A stretch of DNA of 36,630 nt, taken from the NCBI GenBank assembly GCA_016744515.1, contig JADGEF010000024.1, positions 1 to 36,630 on the forward strand, in the 5' to 3' direction. Source of the stretch: Marinifilaceae bacterium. Lineage in GTDB: Bacteria > Bacteroidota > Bacteroidia > Bacteroidales > Marinifilaceae. A program made the translations under genes and the position numbers. The first letter of the stretch is position 1, and the number at the start of each line of letters is the position of its first letter. Of the stretch, positions 1 through 8,067 are shown one piece after another. The notes beneath the pieces are model-generated. The model had not been told where the DNA came from. It saw nothing but the letters and a program-made list of their open reading frames with translations, and searched no databases.

Positions 1-30
1 ATTTCAATTCCAGTATGGTACGATTGAGAG
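1..30 (-). CRISPR. Single CRISPR repeat at the window edge (probable leader-proximal repeat)
   Basis: On the minus strand this segment starts CTCTCAATCG, continues TACCATACTG and ends GAATTGAAAT. The ATTGAAA(T/C) 3' end is the usual 8-nt handle end of type I-B repeats, and the 30-nt length fits. Only one copy is in the window, so repetition cannot be seen. The orientation means transcription runs leftward, with the array continuing before base 1 and the leader lying between this repeat and cas2. Its position right beside cas1-cas2 supports the call. The exact outer boundary of the repeat is uncertain. Confidence 0.62.
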
Positions 31-252
31 CCGATCGACGACTCATAAAAAATATCTGAAAATCAATGATATAAGATTAACAGATAAGGGTAAAACAACC
101 TGTTAAAGTTGTCGATGGGTAAAAGTATAAAATATACGGGGTTTCGACAACAATGTCGAAACATTAGTTTTTTCAGTATGTCAAAGAGCGCAAGTAGAGA
201 AATATCATTTCTGCAAAAAGGATAGAAGAGGTCTAAAATCTCTTATCGACAA
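31..252 (-). promoter_or_regulatory. CRISPR leader region between cas2 and the first repeat
   Basis: This is AT-rich non-coding sequence that follows the cas2 stop and precedes the repeat in the minus direction. It contains a perfect 8-bp hairpin, GTTTCGAC (141-148) and GTCGAAAC (155-162), with a 6-nt loop. The motif GTTGTCG occurs three times: plus strand at 108-114, minus strand at 253-247 and minus strand at 151-145. The first two extend to a 9-bp inverted pair, GTTGTCGAT (108-116) and ATCGACAAC (245-253). Leaders carry the array promoter and the docking sites for Cas1-Cas2. Which motif does which is not decidable here. Confidence 0.5.
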
Positions 253-519
253 CTATAAGAATTGGTCGAGATCATTTTTTTCATGTCCAATCACCTCTTT
301 CTCAAGCCATCTCTGTTCTCTGCTTTTAAATAAAATCAGGCTATCGGTTTCTTCTGGCTCCATGATAAATTCAGCTTTTGAAATTAATTCTTTTAGTTTT
401 ACCTCTGTTATTTCGCCTTCGAAAACCGAGTTCTGAATCCAATTTAAATATTGTCTGCACAACTTTAACATTTTACCCACTCGTTTTTCACCCATGTCAT
501 ACATTAAAATCACATACAT
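253..519 (-). CDS. cas2: CRISPR-associated endoribonuclease/integrase subunit Cas2
   Basis: This 88-aa protein has the usual Cas2 size and a ferredoxin-like fold pattern. It starts [10 protein letters not shown], where D8 at the end of the first strand is the conserved Cas2 acidic residue, followed by a helix with KMLKLCRQYL and the conserved QNSVFEGE strand. Cas2 forms the central dimer of the Cas1-Cas2 integrase that inserts new spacers at the leader end of the array. The start codon overlaps the cas1 stop in a TAATG arrangement at 517-521, so the two are almost certainly translationally coupled. It is the last cas gene before the leader. Confidence 0.96.
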   Translation of the reverse strand: MYVILMYDMGEKRVGKMLKLCRQYLNWIQNSVFEGEITEVKLKELISKAEFIMEPEETDSLILFKSREQRWLEKEVIGHEKNDLDQFL

Positions 520-1523
520 TACCAGTAAATTTTAAAAGGTTTGTACTCATCCATACCAAGCAGGTGCTTTTGTAATTTATAGCATTCTAGTTTTATTAAA
601 TGTTTGTAGCTCACATTTCTGTTTAAGCTTCGGTGTTTTATAGATTCTTCCAATCGTTTTTCAAAAGCCTGAATAAACTTTTTCTTACCCTTTTCTTTCA
701 GAACAATTCGGTTTAATTTCTCCTCAAAATCATGCTCTTGAATTTCCTTTTTGTTTAAAACCTTAAAAATAACCCTATCGACTAAAAAAGGCTTAAATAC
801 TTCGGCCAAATCCAAAGCCAAACTAAATCGTCGTTCGCCAGGTTCGTGTAAAAAGCTAATGGTGGGTTCCAGTTGTGTTTTCTGAATAGCACGCAAACAT
901 TCCGAATAACACATCATATTACCAAACGAAATTAGACTGTTTACAATATTTAAAGGAGGGCGTTTGGTTCTGATACCCATTTCATGATCATTGATAATTA
1001 AATTGAAAGCATCGTAATAATTTTTTCTGATATTTCCTTCAATTCCCATCAATTCATCTATTGCCTGTGTGGTAATAAGCTTTTTCCTTAAAGCTTCAAT
1101 AATCTCTATAATAGGCATCAAATCCTTACCTCTATTATCGTAATACCTCAGGTTTTTTAGCATATTAAACGATGCTCCTTCAATAAAAGATTGGGCGACA
1201 ACTAAACGTTTCGGTTTTTTTAAATAAGCCTGAGTTTGAGCAATCAGCATTTTGCCCGATAGTAATTTACATTTAGGCGCAAACGATCCGGTATAATTCT
1301 CATAGTAATCGTAAAAATGTACAGCAATATCATTTTTTCCTAAAAAATTATAAAGTGCCGAATTGGCATCCAACGAACCAAAAACATATAATTGGTCAAC
1401 ATGTTCAACGGGTAGGTAGCGAGGTTTTAAATCATTTCCCTCTTCATCAACAGGTGTAAACTTTAGGGTGTTGTCTTTTCTCGATAAACGACCAGGATTG
1501 AATAGGTAGTAGCTTTTTTTCAT
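519..1523 (-). CDS. cas1: CRISPR-associated integrase Cas1 (type I-B)
   Basis: This 334-aa protein is full length for Cas1. The start, [20 protein letters not shown], is typical of type I-B Cas1. The N-terminal beta domain spans about residues 1-80 and the catalytic helical domain follows. The metal-binding residues are visible: E162 in [13 protein letters not shown]226 in FLHEPGERR and D238/E241 in [10 protein letters not shown]. Cas1 cuts and joins protospacers into the leader-proximal repeat as a Cas1-Cas2 complex, with Cas4 trimming PAM-containing ends. It is separated from cas4 by 36 nt, the only notable gap in the distal part of the operon, and overlaps cas2 by 1 nt. Confidence 0.97.
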   Translation of the reverse strand: MKKSYYLFNPGRLSRKDNTLKFTPVDEEGNDLKPRYLPVEHVDQLYVFGSLDANSALYNFLGKNDIAVHFYDYYENYTGSFAPKCKLLSGKMLIAQTQAYLKKPKRLVVAQSFIEGASFNMLKNLRYYDNRGKDLMPIIEIIEALRKKLITTQAIDELMGIEGNIRKNYYDAFNLIINDHEMGIRTKRPPLNIVNSLISFGNMMCYSECLRAIQKTQLEPTISFLHEPGERRFSLALDLAEVFKPFLVDRVIFKVLNKKEIQEHDFEEKLNRIVLKEKGKKKFIQAFEKRLEESIKHRSLNRNVSYKHLIKLECYKLQKHLLGMDEYKPFKIYW

Positions 1524-1559
1524 CTTGAGTTAGGGTTTATTGTTGCCAGAGAATCAATT

Positions 1560-2072
1560 TTAGTCTTCACTTTCAGAACTGTAACAGAAATCGTAATAGG
1601 AACATTTTTTACATCTAGGTTCATTTATAGCCTCTGGACATTTATTGGCGTGTATAATTTGATCAATTTCAACAAGCAATTCTTTTATTCGTTCCCTGTC
1701 GGGCGTACTCAAAAACACATCCTCTGTTTTTCTTTCCTTCGGATATTCTAGTACGCCCATAACACCTTCAAGTCCGTTTAATTCCAAAATATAGATGTAG
1801 TATTTTATCTGCCAAATATGAGTTTCATGAAATTTACTTGACTTTTTAATTTCATGAATTACTTTATTCTTGGTATCGTAAAAATCAATTTTTATGGGAC
1901 CTATTTCAACTTGCTCATACTTGGATGAACGTTGCTGGTAAGAGGTTTTCTCTATTAAGACACCCATCGCAACATCCTCCGAATTGTCTTCAAATTTTAT
2001 ATCATTTGCATGCAGCCACATGCGACGGTGGCAATAAAAATAATATGATATTAAAGTTCCTGTTATTTGCAT
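1560..2072 (-). CDS. cas4: CRISPR-associated exonuclease Cas4 (RecB-like, 4Fe-4S)
   Basis: This 170-aa protein is the normal size for a stand-alone Cas4. The RecB nuclease core is visible as D63 in KIDFYD, then E74 and K76 in HEIKKS, then QIKYY with Q88. The four iron-sulfur ligands are C14 near the N-terminus and C154, C157 and C163 in RCKKCSYYDFC; an extra C145 lies close by. Cas4 selects and trims PAM-bearing prespacers for Cas1-Cas2. The ATG overlaps the cas3 stop by 1 nt at 2072, which indicates coupling. All expected catalytic residues are present. Confidence 0.96.
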   Translation of the reverse strand: MQITGTLISYYFYCHRRMWLHANDIKFEDNSEDVAMGVLIEKTSYQQRSSKYEQVEIGPIKIDFYDTKNKVIHEIKKSSKFHETHIWQIKYYIYILELNGLEGVMGVLEYPKERKTEDVFLSTPDRERIKELLVEIDQIIHANKCPEAINEPRCKKCSYYDFCYSSESED

Positions 2073-4489
2073 TATAAAAAGCAGTTTTCAATGTTATCAA
2101 GAATTAATCCTTCTGTAGATGAATAATTATTCGTAGAGATAAATTTAATACCTAGTATTTCGTCTTGGTATGTTTCTGGCATTTGAGCCTTGTTGTATTT
2201 GTTAACGCGAATATTTAGTATTCGTCCACTTAACTTTTTTATATAGTCGCTTATTTTAATTTTCAAACGTTTAGAATTCGCATAATCCGTTTGCAATTTT
2301 AGTTCATCAAGTAATTCATTAAGCTTTTCATAACATTCATCCATCTCGTTTTCCAAAATATAATATTGTACTTGGTCTCCAATATCATTATTGATGAGTT
2401 TGAATTTCCCCATACTTTCAAATTCGGCATTATTGATGCATTTAACCATATTTATAGAAGCATCTTTATCACTTTTAAATTCGCCAATTGTGAGGTTTTG
2501 TTGAATGCTTTCAAAGAATTTTGACTGCACCCCAAACAATTGATTTTCGCTTATTGAAACTGGAATGTTTTTACGACAAAAATCAAGAAACTTTTTAGCT
2601 TCATTACGATAGATCAACTTTGCACGTGAACGACCATTTTCACTAACTAATTCAATAAAATAAACTTGCCCTTTATCCAATTTATTATTTCTATTACAGC
2701 GACCTGCGCTTTGAATAAGACTTGGTAAGGGACACATATCACGATAAACAACAGGGAAATCAATGTCGACACCTGCTTCAATTAGTTGCGTTGATATTAA
2801 AATTACTTTTTTGTTGGCTTTCAATAAATCTTGCGACTGATTTATTATTCTTGCTCGATCATTGGGAATAAAATGAGTATTCAATAGAAGAACGTTCTCC
2901 GATTTTCCTTTCAATTCATTATAAAGGTTCTTTGTGTCGGCAATTGTGTTTAATATGACTAAGCAGGAGCCATCTAATTCAAGAATATGGTTTACCAACG
3001 ATTCATTGGTTTGTTGATCGGAAAGCACTTCTATTTGATAGCGATTAAAAATATCTTCTGCAAAATATTTTTTGCAATCGATTAACTCATTAGGTACAGT
3101 GTAATCTTTAAATAACAAATCTGCTCTACAATCCTCATCAGTATCTTTAATTGGGATTGCTAACTTGGGCATGGTTGCAGTTGATAGTATTGCGAAAGAA
3201 TCGTTCCTCCTACAAAATTCATTTAGCCATGCCGAAAAGAAAATATATAATCGAGGAGGCAATGCCTGAACTTCATCAATAAGAAAGATTCGGTTTTTGA
3301 AATTTGGGAGCTTTAACAAGGTAGAGTTCTTATTGCTTACTAAGCTTTCAAAAAACTGAACAAACGTTGTAATAATAAAAGGATGATCGAAAGTGTTTTG
3401 AATAAAGTCTTCTTTTAAAATCTCTGTTAGGTTCTCAGCAGATTGATTATTTTCATAAGATTGCTGTGCATGCCGAATTCGTTCGTTTTCAGTTTTAGAA
3501 TTAACTGACATAACATCATCTAAAAGTTCTTCAGCAATTTTCTGAACCTGTTCAGTTATAGACAAGAAAGGCAGTGAGTAAATAATTCCTAAATTCCCTT
3601 TTTGTTTTCTAATTTCGTCGGCAACAGAAAGCATAGTAAATGTTTTCCCAGCCCCTGTTGGTGCTGTTAGCGTAAAAACGCGTTCATTGTTTAGTAATCC
3701 TTTTTTTACTCCCTCAATTGCTTCTAAACGAATTTGAGTCCTTAATATATTCAGTTGCGATATATCTGGATTTTGATCAAATTTATCAAACGTACTAGCA
3801 AGGTTTATTGCAAGTTGTTTTGTGTTTGTTTCAATGGTTTCGTTAAAAAAGTAAGAATTATTTTTTCCCGCATCTCTTTTATCTGCTTCAATCAAGGCAG
3901 AAAAAGATTCCTGAGTATCCATAAAGGATTTTAAAGGAGCTTGCTTCCATGCTTTCTTTTGATACTTGGACAAAAAAGAAACAAACATATTTAATTGTTT
4001 ACCCCACTTCAATTCAAATGATGCACAATCTAATTTCAATGTTTTATTTACAAATTCACTTATAGGAAGATCGCATACATTTTCTTTGGCAAATTCAGTA
4101 GCCCTAATTAATTCTTCTGAGCCAGTAAAAGCGTACTCAAAATTTGGTAAGTTCTGGTGATGTTTCCCAATTAAAACAGCAACTTGTAGAATAAATAAAG
4201 AAAATTCTTCCTGATTTTTTAAACCTTGGTCATTCATTATATCTTTCATATTGACCAAAGCATAATTACCCCATGCGATTACCGACAAGTAGGAATGATT
4301 CCCATATCCAGTGCTTTTTCCGTGGAGTTTGTTTTGAAAATTGGGATTGATTTTTCCCAAATCGTGAAATAAAGCAGCTAATCCAGCAATTGATAACGAA
4401 GAACTTTGGAGAGTACCTTTGTGTACCCCCCAAATATGTTCTTCCAGTAATTTACCTGGATGCGACTCAAATGTTAAATCATGCACCAT
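2072..4489 (-). CDS. cas3: CRISPR-associated helicase/nuclease Cas3 with N-terminal HD domain
   Basis: This 805-aa fused HD-helicase is recruited by Cascade to unwind and degrade target DNA. The HD nuclease lies at the N-terminus: H10, H42-D43 in FHDLGK, H65 in YGNHSY and HH at 110-111. The SF2 helicase core follows: Walker A TAPTGAGKT at 275-283, motif II DEVQ at 405-408, motif III STATMP at 436-441, then the C-terminal RecA lobe with AGVDIDFPVVYRD and QSAGRCNRN, the arginine-finger motif. The protein is slightly compact for the family but shows no truncation. It begins 16 nt inside the 3' end of cas5 and ends overlapping the cas4 start, so it sits firmly within the operon. Confidence 0.96.
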   Translation of the reverse strand: MVHDLTFESHPGKLLEEHIWGVHKGTLQSSSLSIAGLAALFHDLGKINPNFQNKLHGKSTGYGNHSYLSVIAWGNYALVNMKDIMNDQGLKNQEEFSLFILQVAVLIGKHHQNLPNFEYAFTGSEELIRATEFAKENVCDLPISEFVNKTLKLDCASFELKWGKQLNMFVSFLSKYQKKAWKQAPLKSFMDTQESFSALIEADKRDAGKNNSYFFNETIETNTKQLAINLASTFDKFDQNPDISQLNILRTQIRLEAIEGVKKGLLNNERVFTLTAPTGAGKTFTMLSVADEIRKQKGNLGIIYSLPFLSITEQVQKIAEELLDDVMSVNSKTENERIRHAQQSYENNQSAENLTEILKEDFIQNTFDHPFIITTFVQFFESLVSNKNSTLLKLPNFKNRIFLIDEVQALPPRLYIFFSAWLNEFCRRNDSFAILSTATMPKLAIPIKDTDEDCRADLLFKDYTVPNELIDCKKYFAEDIFNRYQIEVLSDQQTNESLVNHILELDGSCLVILNTIADTKNLYNELKGKSENVLLLNTHFIPNDRARIINQSQDLLKANKKVILISTQLIEAGVDIDFPVVYRDMCPLPSLIQSAGRCNRNNKLDKGQVYFIELVSENGRSRAKLIYRNEAKKFLDFCRKNIPVSISENQLFGVQSKFFESIQQNLTIGEFKSDKDASINMVKCINNAEFESMGKFKLINNDIGDQVQYYILENEMDECYEKLNELLDELKLQTDYANSKRLKIKISDYIKKLSGRILNIRVNKYNKAQMPETYQDEILGIKFISTNNYSSTEGLILDNIENCFL

Positions 4490-5169
4490 TGTGATTTGTT
4501 ATTAAATTCAAAATAGATTCCTTCTGATTTTAACTTGCTTTGATTTGATGGGTACACCACCTTGCAAAATTTTTCCGGTAAGTTCCAGAAATCATCATTT
4601 TGAAAAGTAGGTATTTTATCAAACCCAATCCTAAAAGACGTTAAATCGTCCATTGACGGCGGATAATCATCTGTAATAAAACCAAAAGTTGTAAATGTTC
4701 CGTTTTTCTCAACAATCTCACCTTCTTCAAGAAACTTAATTTCAGCTGGGCAGTTGTGCAAACCTAGTACAGGTGTAAAACAAGCCTTACCATGTTTGCA
4801 AAATGAGCTGAAACGAGTAAAATACTCACTGTATTCTTCGTTTTTTAATGCTAAAACAACCGTATAACTAGGATGCTTAATAAACTCCATCTGTTTTGGA
4901 GCTTTACTCCAAGCATTATTTACCTTTCTTAAGGTGAATCCCCACGATTGTTTAATGACTTCATTGTTTACTTGAACCGAGTAAAGGAACCCTTCGCTGA
5001 ACAAAGGGAACAAAGGTTTCATTTCGTTGCGTTCAATCCCAAGTACTGCTCCAATCATTCCAATAAAGGCAGTTTTGGTAATAAAATCGTGAGAAAGCGG
5101 ATTATTATTGGTTTCGGCCTTACGGAATTGCGCCCAATTGCCTGTTATTTCCAATTTTATCGCTTTCAT
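4474..5169 (-). CDS. cas5: Type I-B Cascade subunit Cas5
   Basis: This 231-aa RAMP-superfamily protein starts MKAIKLEITGNWAQFRK and then shows the TAFIGMIGAVLGIER helix that is typical of the type I-B Cas5 group. Cas5 caps the 5' handle of the crRNA and contacts the large subunit Cas8. Its place between cas7 and cas3 is the standard I-B order. It lies 1 nt downstream of cas7 and its last 16 nt overlap the beginning of cas3. The assignment rests on the N-terminal RAMP pattern and on context. Confidence 0.93.
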   Translation of the reverse strand: MKAIKLEITGNWAQFRKAETNNNPLSHDFITKTAFIGMIGAVLGIERNEMKPLFPLFSEGFLYSVQVNNEVIKQSWGFTLRKVNNAWSKAPKQMEFIKHPSYTVVLALKNEEYSEYFTRFSSFCKHGKACFTPVLGLHNCPAEIKFLEEGEIVEKNGTFTTFGFITDDYPPSMDDLTSFRIGFDKIPTFQNDDFWNLPEKFCKVVYPSNQSKLKSEGIYFEFNNKSQWCMI

Positions 5170-5170
5170 A

Positions 5171-6172
5171 TTATAGAGTCATTTCTGTGAATTTTCCTCC
5201 TGTTAGTTGTGCTTTTATTTCTTCAATCTCAGTGTAAAAACGAATTTCTGCTACTTTATCCGACTCTGCAATTTTGTTGAGCTTATCGAAATTAAATTTA
5301 TAATCATCCATTGCACGGATTTGTTCATCCTCTTTTTCCGATTCAATACCAATTAATCTATCGGTTCCATACAATTTGTCGGTTGGCTCTTTGTAAACAA
5401 TTTGCAATAAAAGAATGGAGCTTTGGTTTGATTTGCTTCGAGTATTAATATTATTTACACTATTCCACATAGCTTTAAAAAGGTTATCAATATCCTCTGA
5501 TTTCAAACCGCTTAATTTTCCTGAATATGGATTTATCCAACCTTGAATTTGATTGATGCCATAAGGGACAATTGTTGTAGTTCCAATTGAACCACGCGAT
5601 TTATCAGCACTTGATGAAAATACAGACGTATTCTGGTGGATTCTTAAATCAGATTTATTTAACGATGGATTTAAAAGGGCAAATTGAACAGGACCAGTTA
5701 AGTTAACAGCAGCACCTTCTTCTGTTGAAATTCCACCAAAAAGACGTACATCAATACATCCTTGTAATAACTCTAGTGCGGTTTTGTCTAGCTTTTTTTC
5801 TTTTTTTAAAATATCAATAATCTTTTTGATTTCTTTCTTTTTATCGGCTTCGCTTAGTTCTTTGCCTTCGAGTTTCTTGTTATAGTATTTTGCCCAAAGA
5901 GATTTCATTCGTGCAGACGAACCTGATTCTTTACTTCCTTCAGCTATTTGAGATTTATCATTAAATACATACACCTCAAATGTGTTCGGAAACAAATAAT
6001 TTTGCTCTATAAAAAAGTCTCGTACATATCTTTTTATACGTACATCTGAAACCAATACTTTTTTGGTTTCTTCATCGTAACGTTGTTCTCCTGTAAATGG
6101 ATCGCCATTAGGAATGGTATATTTACTTTCAAAAAGGAATAAAATTTCTGATTTTTCTATTGTATTTTCCAT
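5171..6172 (-). CDS. cas7: Type I-B Cascade backbone subunit Cas7 (Csh2/DevR-like)
   Basis: This 333-aa protein opens with ILFLFESKYTIPNGDPFTGE and continues through VLVSDVRIKRYVRDFF, the signature N-terminus of the Csh2 branch of Cas7. Further on it shows the conserved VRLFGGIS segment and GPVQFALLNPS. Cas7 polymerises along the crRNA spacer to form the filament of Cascade. A lysine-rich stretch around residues 95-130 probably corresponds to the thumb insertion. The gene follows cas8b by 12 nt and precedes cas5 by 1 nt. No broken motif is seen. Confidence 0.95.
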   Translation of the reverse strand: MENTIEKSEILFLFESKYTIPNGDPFTGEQRYDEETKKVLVSDVRIKRYVRDFFIEQNYLFPNTFEVYVFNDKSQIAEGSKESGSSARMKSLWAKYYNKKLEGKELSEADKKKEIKKIIDILKKEKKLDKTALELLQGCIDVRLFGGISTEEGAAVNLTGPVQFALLNPSLNKSDLRIHQNTSVFSSSADKSRGSIGTTTIVPYGINQIQGWINPYSGKLSGLKSEDIDNLFKAMWNSVNNINTRSKSNQSSILLLQIVYKEPTDKLYGTDRLIGIESEKEDEQIRAMDDYKFNFDKLNKIAESDKVAEIRFYTEIEEIKAQLTGGKFTEMTL

Positions 6173-6184
6173 GATATAAATATT

Positions 6185-6580
6185 TTAATTGTTTAATTGT
6201 TTAATATTTGATACTTTCTTACCATAATAGCTCTCAAAAAACCCTAGCGCACAGTTGTGTCGGTTGTATTTTTCACCTTCAAAATTGTTGATAATTTCTA
6301 CTAAAGAAGAATATGCATCTTTAATATAGAGATACTTTTTATCGCTCATAAAACCATGAATAGTAAGTTTCTCATTTAAAAATCCCGAAAACTTAACCAA
6401 TTCTTCAATTGAGGTGATACGTCGAGAAAGATTGCCGACATAGGACTTCTCAAACGATTTTATAGGGCAGTCGTCGCGCCAAGCAGCAAATCGATTTGCC
6501 ATAATACCCAGGTTTTTACCTAAGTCATAACTTTGGGTTTCTGTAATTTTCATTAGATTATTATTTATTTGAATGTTCAT
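6185..6580 (-). CDS. Candidate internally translated Cas11b small subunit within cas8b
   Basis: An in-frame ATG at 6578-6580 is codon 479 of cas8b and would produce a 131-aa protein starting MNIQINNNLMKITETQSYDL. In several type I-B and I-D systems the Cas11 small subunit is made from an internal start inside cas8 or cas10d, at a similar size and place. Here the C-terminal segment looks largely alpha-helical, as expected for Cas11. There is no Shine-Dalgarno sequence before this ATG, but Bacteroidota rarely use one. A second ATG (codon 488) is a possible alternative. No separate cas11 gene is present in the operon. Confidence 0.4.
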   Translation of the reverse strand: MNIQINNNLMKITETQSYDLGKNLGIMANRFAAWRDDCPIKSFEKSYVGNLSRRITSIEELVKFSGFLNEKLTIHGFMSDKKYLYIKDAYSSLVEIINNFEGEKYNRHNCALGFFESYYGKKVSNIKQLNN

Positions 6581-8014
6581 TAAAAAATAAAAGTCATATT
6601 TAAGGATATAGAATTCATATAATTTCAAGTTCTTATCAGCATCGCGTATTTTTAATTCAAGTTGTTCTATAAATGCAGGAAGTAGTACAATATCCTGATA
6701 ATAGGTGTTTGTATACACTTTAGGTATGATATCAAGATAGTGAGAGTTTAGGAATGAATCTCCTCTTTTAATATTTGACAATAAGTTCTTTAACGAGTTT
6801 AAGATATTAGTCTTGTAAGGGTATTTTAATACGTCATCAGTTACTGACACATTCCAAATAATTCTTTTGGCTTTTAAAACATGGAGTGCTACTTTTTTGA
6901 TTAGACTTTGTTCTACTGTTCCAACTTCAATAAAGTCTTCATAACTTTTTTTAGTACTATTAAACCAAATGAATGTAATATCAAATGTTGTTTTGTTTAG
7001 AAATAAATTGTCAAGCATTGGAGTAAAAAATTCATCAAAAGGATTCTCTTCATCAAATTCATTAATTAGATTTATTTCATTTTTAATCTCATTATTTAAA
7101 GTATAGGATTCTCTAGTGTAGAAATCTTCAAGAATATCTTTTGTCATGTCTTTATGATATGGCATAATATTCACTTTATAAGCTCCGCAATTAATTGTAG
7201 TATGAGCATATGCTTTTTTAGCGTAAACAATATTCATTAATTCAGTCTCACTAAAAGTTCTTCCTTTATACGCATTTTCTTCACGATTGAAGTTTGGTAT
7301 TCCGCCATAGTAATTATGCTCACCACCAATCAGCGATTTGTAAAGGCTTTTCTTTAAAACAAAGGTGTTATCCTTTGGGCTTTTTTCAACGAATTCTTGC
7401 GCAATCGTTGAGTCAATGAAATTTACAATTCCCGGAATATGAAACCAAAAATCCTCTTTAAATTTAAAATGAAGTACTGTGATTTTATCAATTTCAAGAA
7501 GAGAATGTATCTTTAATAACTTACTCTTGAATTCTTTCCTGAATTTTTTTAATGTGGGATTTTCAATTTTCGCAGCAAAATCATTGCACCGAATAAAAGA
7601 AGGTTTTGCAATAATGCTGTTATCACTTTTTGAGTATAACTTATATGAGGCTTTATCGTCTGTAACTATATTACCATTTGTCTTTCTTTCATTTACGAAT
7701 GAGTGAACAATATCTCCAAATAGATATTTCGATGTTGCATCATTTGAAGATGTTTTAAAATTAAGACGATACAAACTTTTCTGTTTGTCTTCATCTTCTA
7801 TTTCGATGAGTTTGTCGAAATCAAATTCAAATGATTCTCCTTTATCAATTACTGGAAGTTCATAGAAAATTACATCAACGGGATTTCCATCTTTATTTTT
7901 CTGTTTTTTCAAATTTTCCACCTCACTCCAAATATGTTTTATCTGCTCATGGTATTTATGGGCATCAGGGGCTTCGCGGTAAAGCTTTCCAATTTTTATT
8001 ACTGTGTCTAGCAT
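6185..8014 (-). CDS. cas8b: Type I-B Cascade large subunit Cas8b (Csh1/TM1802-like)
   Basis: This 609-aa protein lies immediately upstream of cas7, where the I-B large subunit belongs. Cas8b recognises the PAM and positions the target strand. The sequence is divergent, and identification rests on size, position and the overall Csh1-like layout, including a C-terminal helical region ending HNCALGFFESYYGKK. The C-terminal helical part resembles the small-subunit (Cas11) module. Base composition is clearly lower in GC than the neighbours: sampled 60-base lines give about 23-33%, against about 33-43% in cas6, the 215-aa gene and cas1. This fits faster evolution or exchange of this subunit. A 12-bp hairpin lies 15 nt before its start codon. 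Confidence 0.88.
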   Translation of the reverse strand: MLDTVIKIGKLYREAPDAHKYHEQIKHIWSEVENLKKQKNKDGNPVDVIFYELPVIDKGESFEFDFDKLIEIEDEDKQKSLYRLNFKTSSNDATSKYLFGDIVHSFVNERKTNGNIVTDDKASYKLYSKSDNSIIAKPSFIRCNDFAAKIENPTLKKFRKEFKSKLLKIHSLLEIDKITVLHFKFKEDFWFHIPGIVNFIDSTIAQEFVEKSPKDNTFVLKKSLYKSLIGGEHNYYGGIPNFNREENAYKGRTFSETELMNIVYAKKAYAHTTINCGAYKVNIMPYHKDMTKDILEDFYTRESYTLNNEIKNEINLINEFDEENPFDEFFTPMLDNLFLNKTTFDITFIWFNSTKKSYEDFIEVGTVEQSLIKKVALHVLKAKRIIWNVSVTDDVLKYPYKTNILNSLKNLLSNIKRGDSFLNSHYLDIIPKVYTNTYYQDIVLLPAFIEQLELKIRDADKNLKLYEFYILKYDFYFLMNIQINNNLMKITETQSYDLGKNLGIMANRFAAWRDDCPIKSFEKSYVGNLSRRITSIEELVKFSGFLNEKLTIHGFMSDKKYLYIKDAYSSLVEIINNFEGEKYNRHNCALGFFESYYGKKVSNIKQLNN

Positions 8015-8029
8015 TGTTATTTAATTTTT

Positions 8030-8062
8030 TTCTTCTCCCTGCAATTATTACAGGGAGAAGAA
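8030..8062 (-). terminator. 12-bp perfect hairpin between the 215-aa gene and cas8b
   Basis: TTCTTCTCCCTG (8030-8041) is exactly complementary to CAGGGAGAAGAA (8051-8062), with a 9-nt loop. It sits in the 53-nt gap after the 215-aa gene stop and ends 15 nt before the cas8b ATG. In the minus direction the stem is followed by A residues rather than U, so a classical Rho-independent terminator is not supported. An attenuator, an mRNA processing or stability hairpin, or the edge of an inserted module are all possible. Confidence 0.5.
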
Positions 8063-8067
8063 TATTA

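Noticed and set aside
2072..4489. cas3 somewhat short and overlapping cas5 by 16 nt
   Set aside because: All HD and helicase motifs are present, and small overlaps are normal in compact cas operons.
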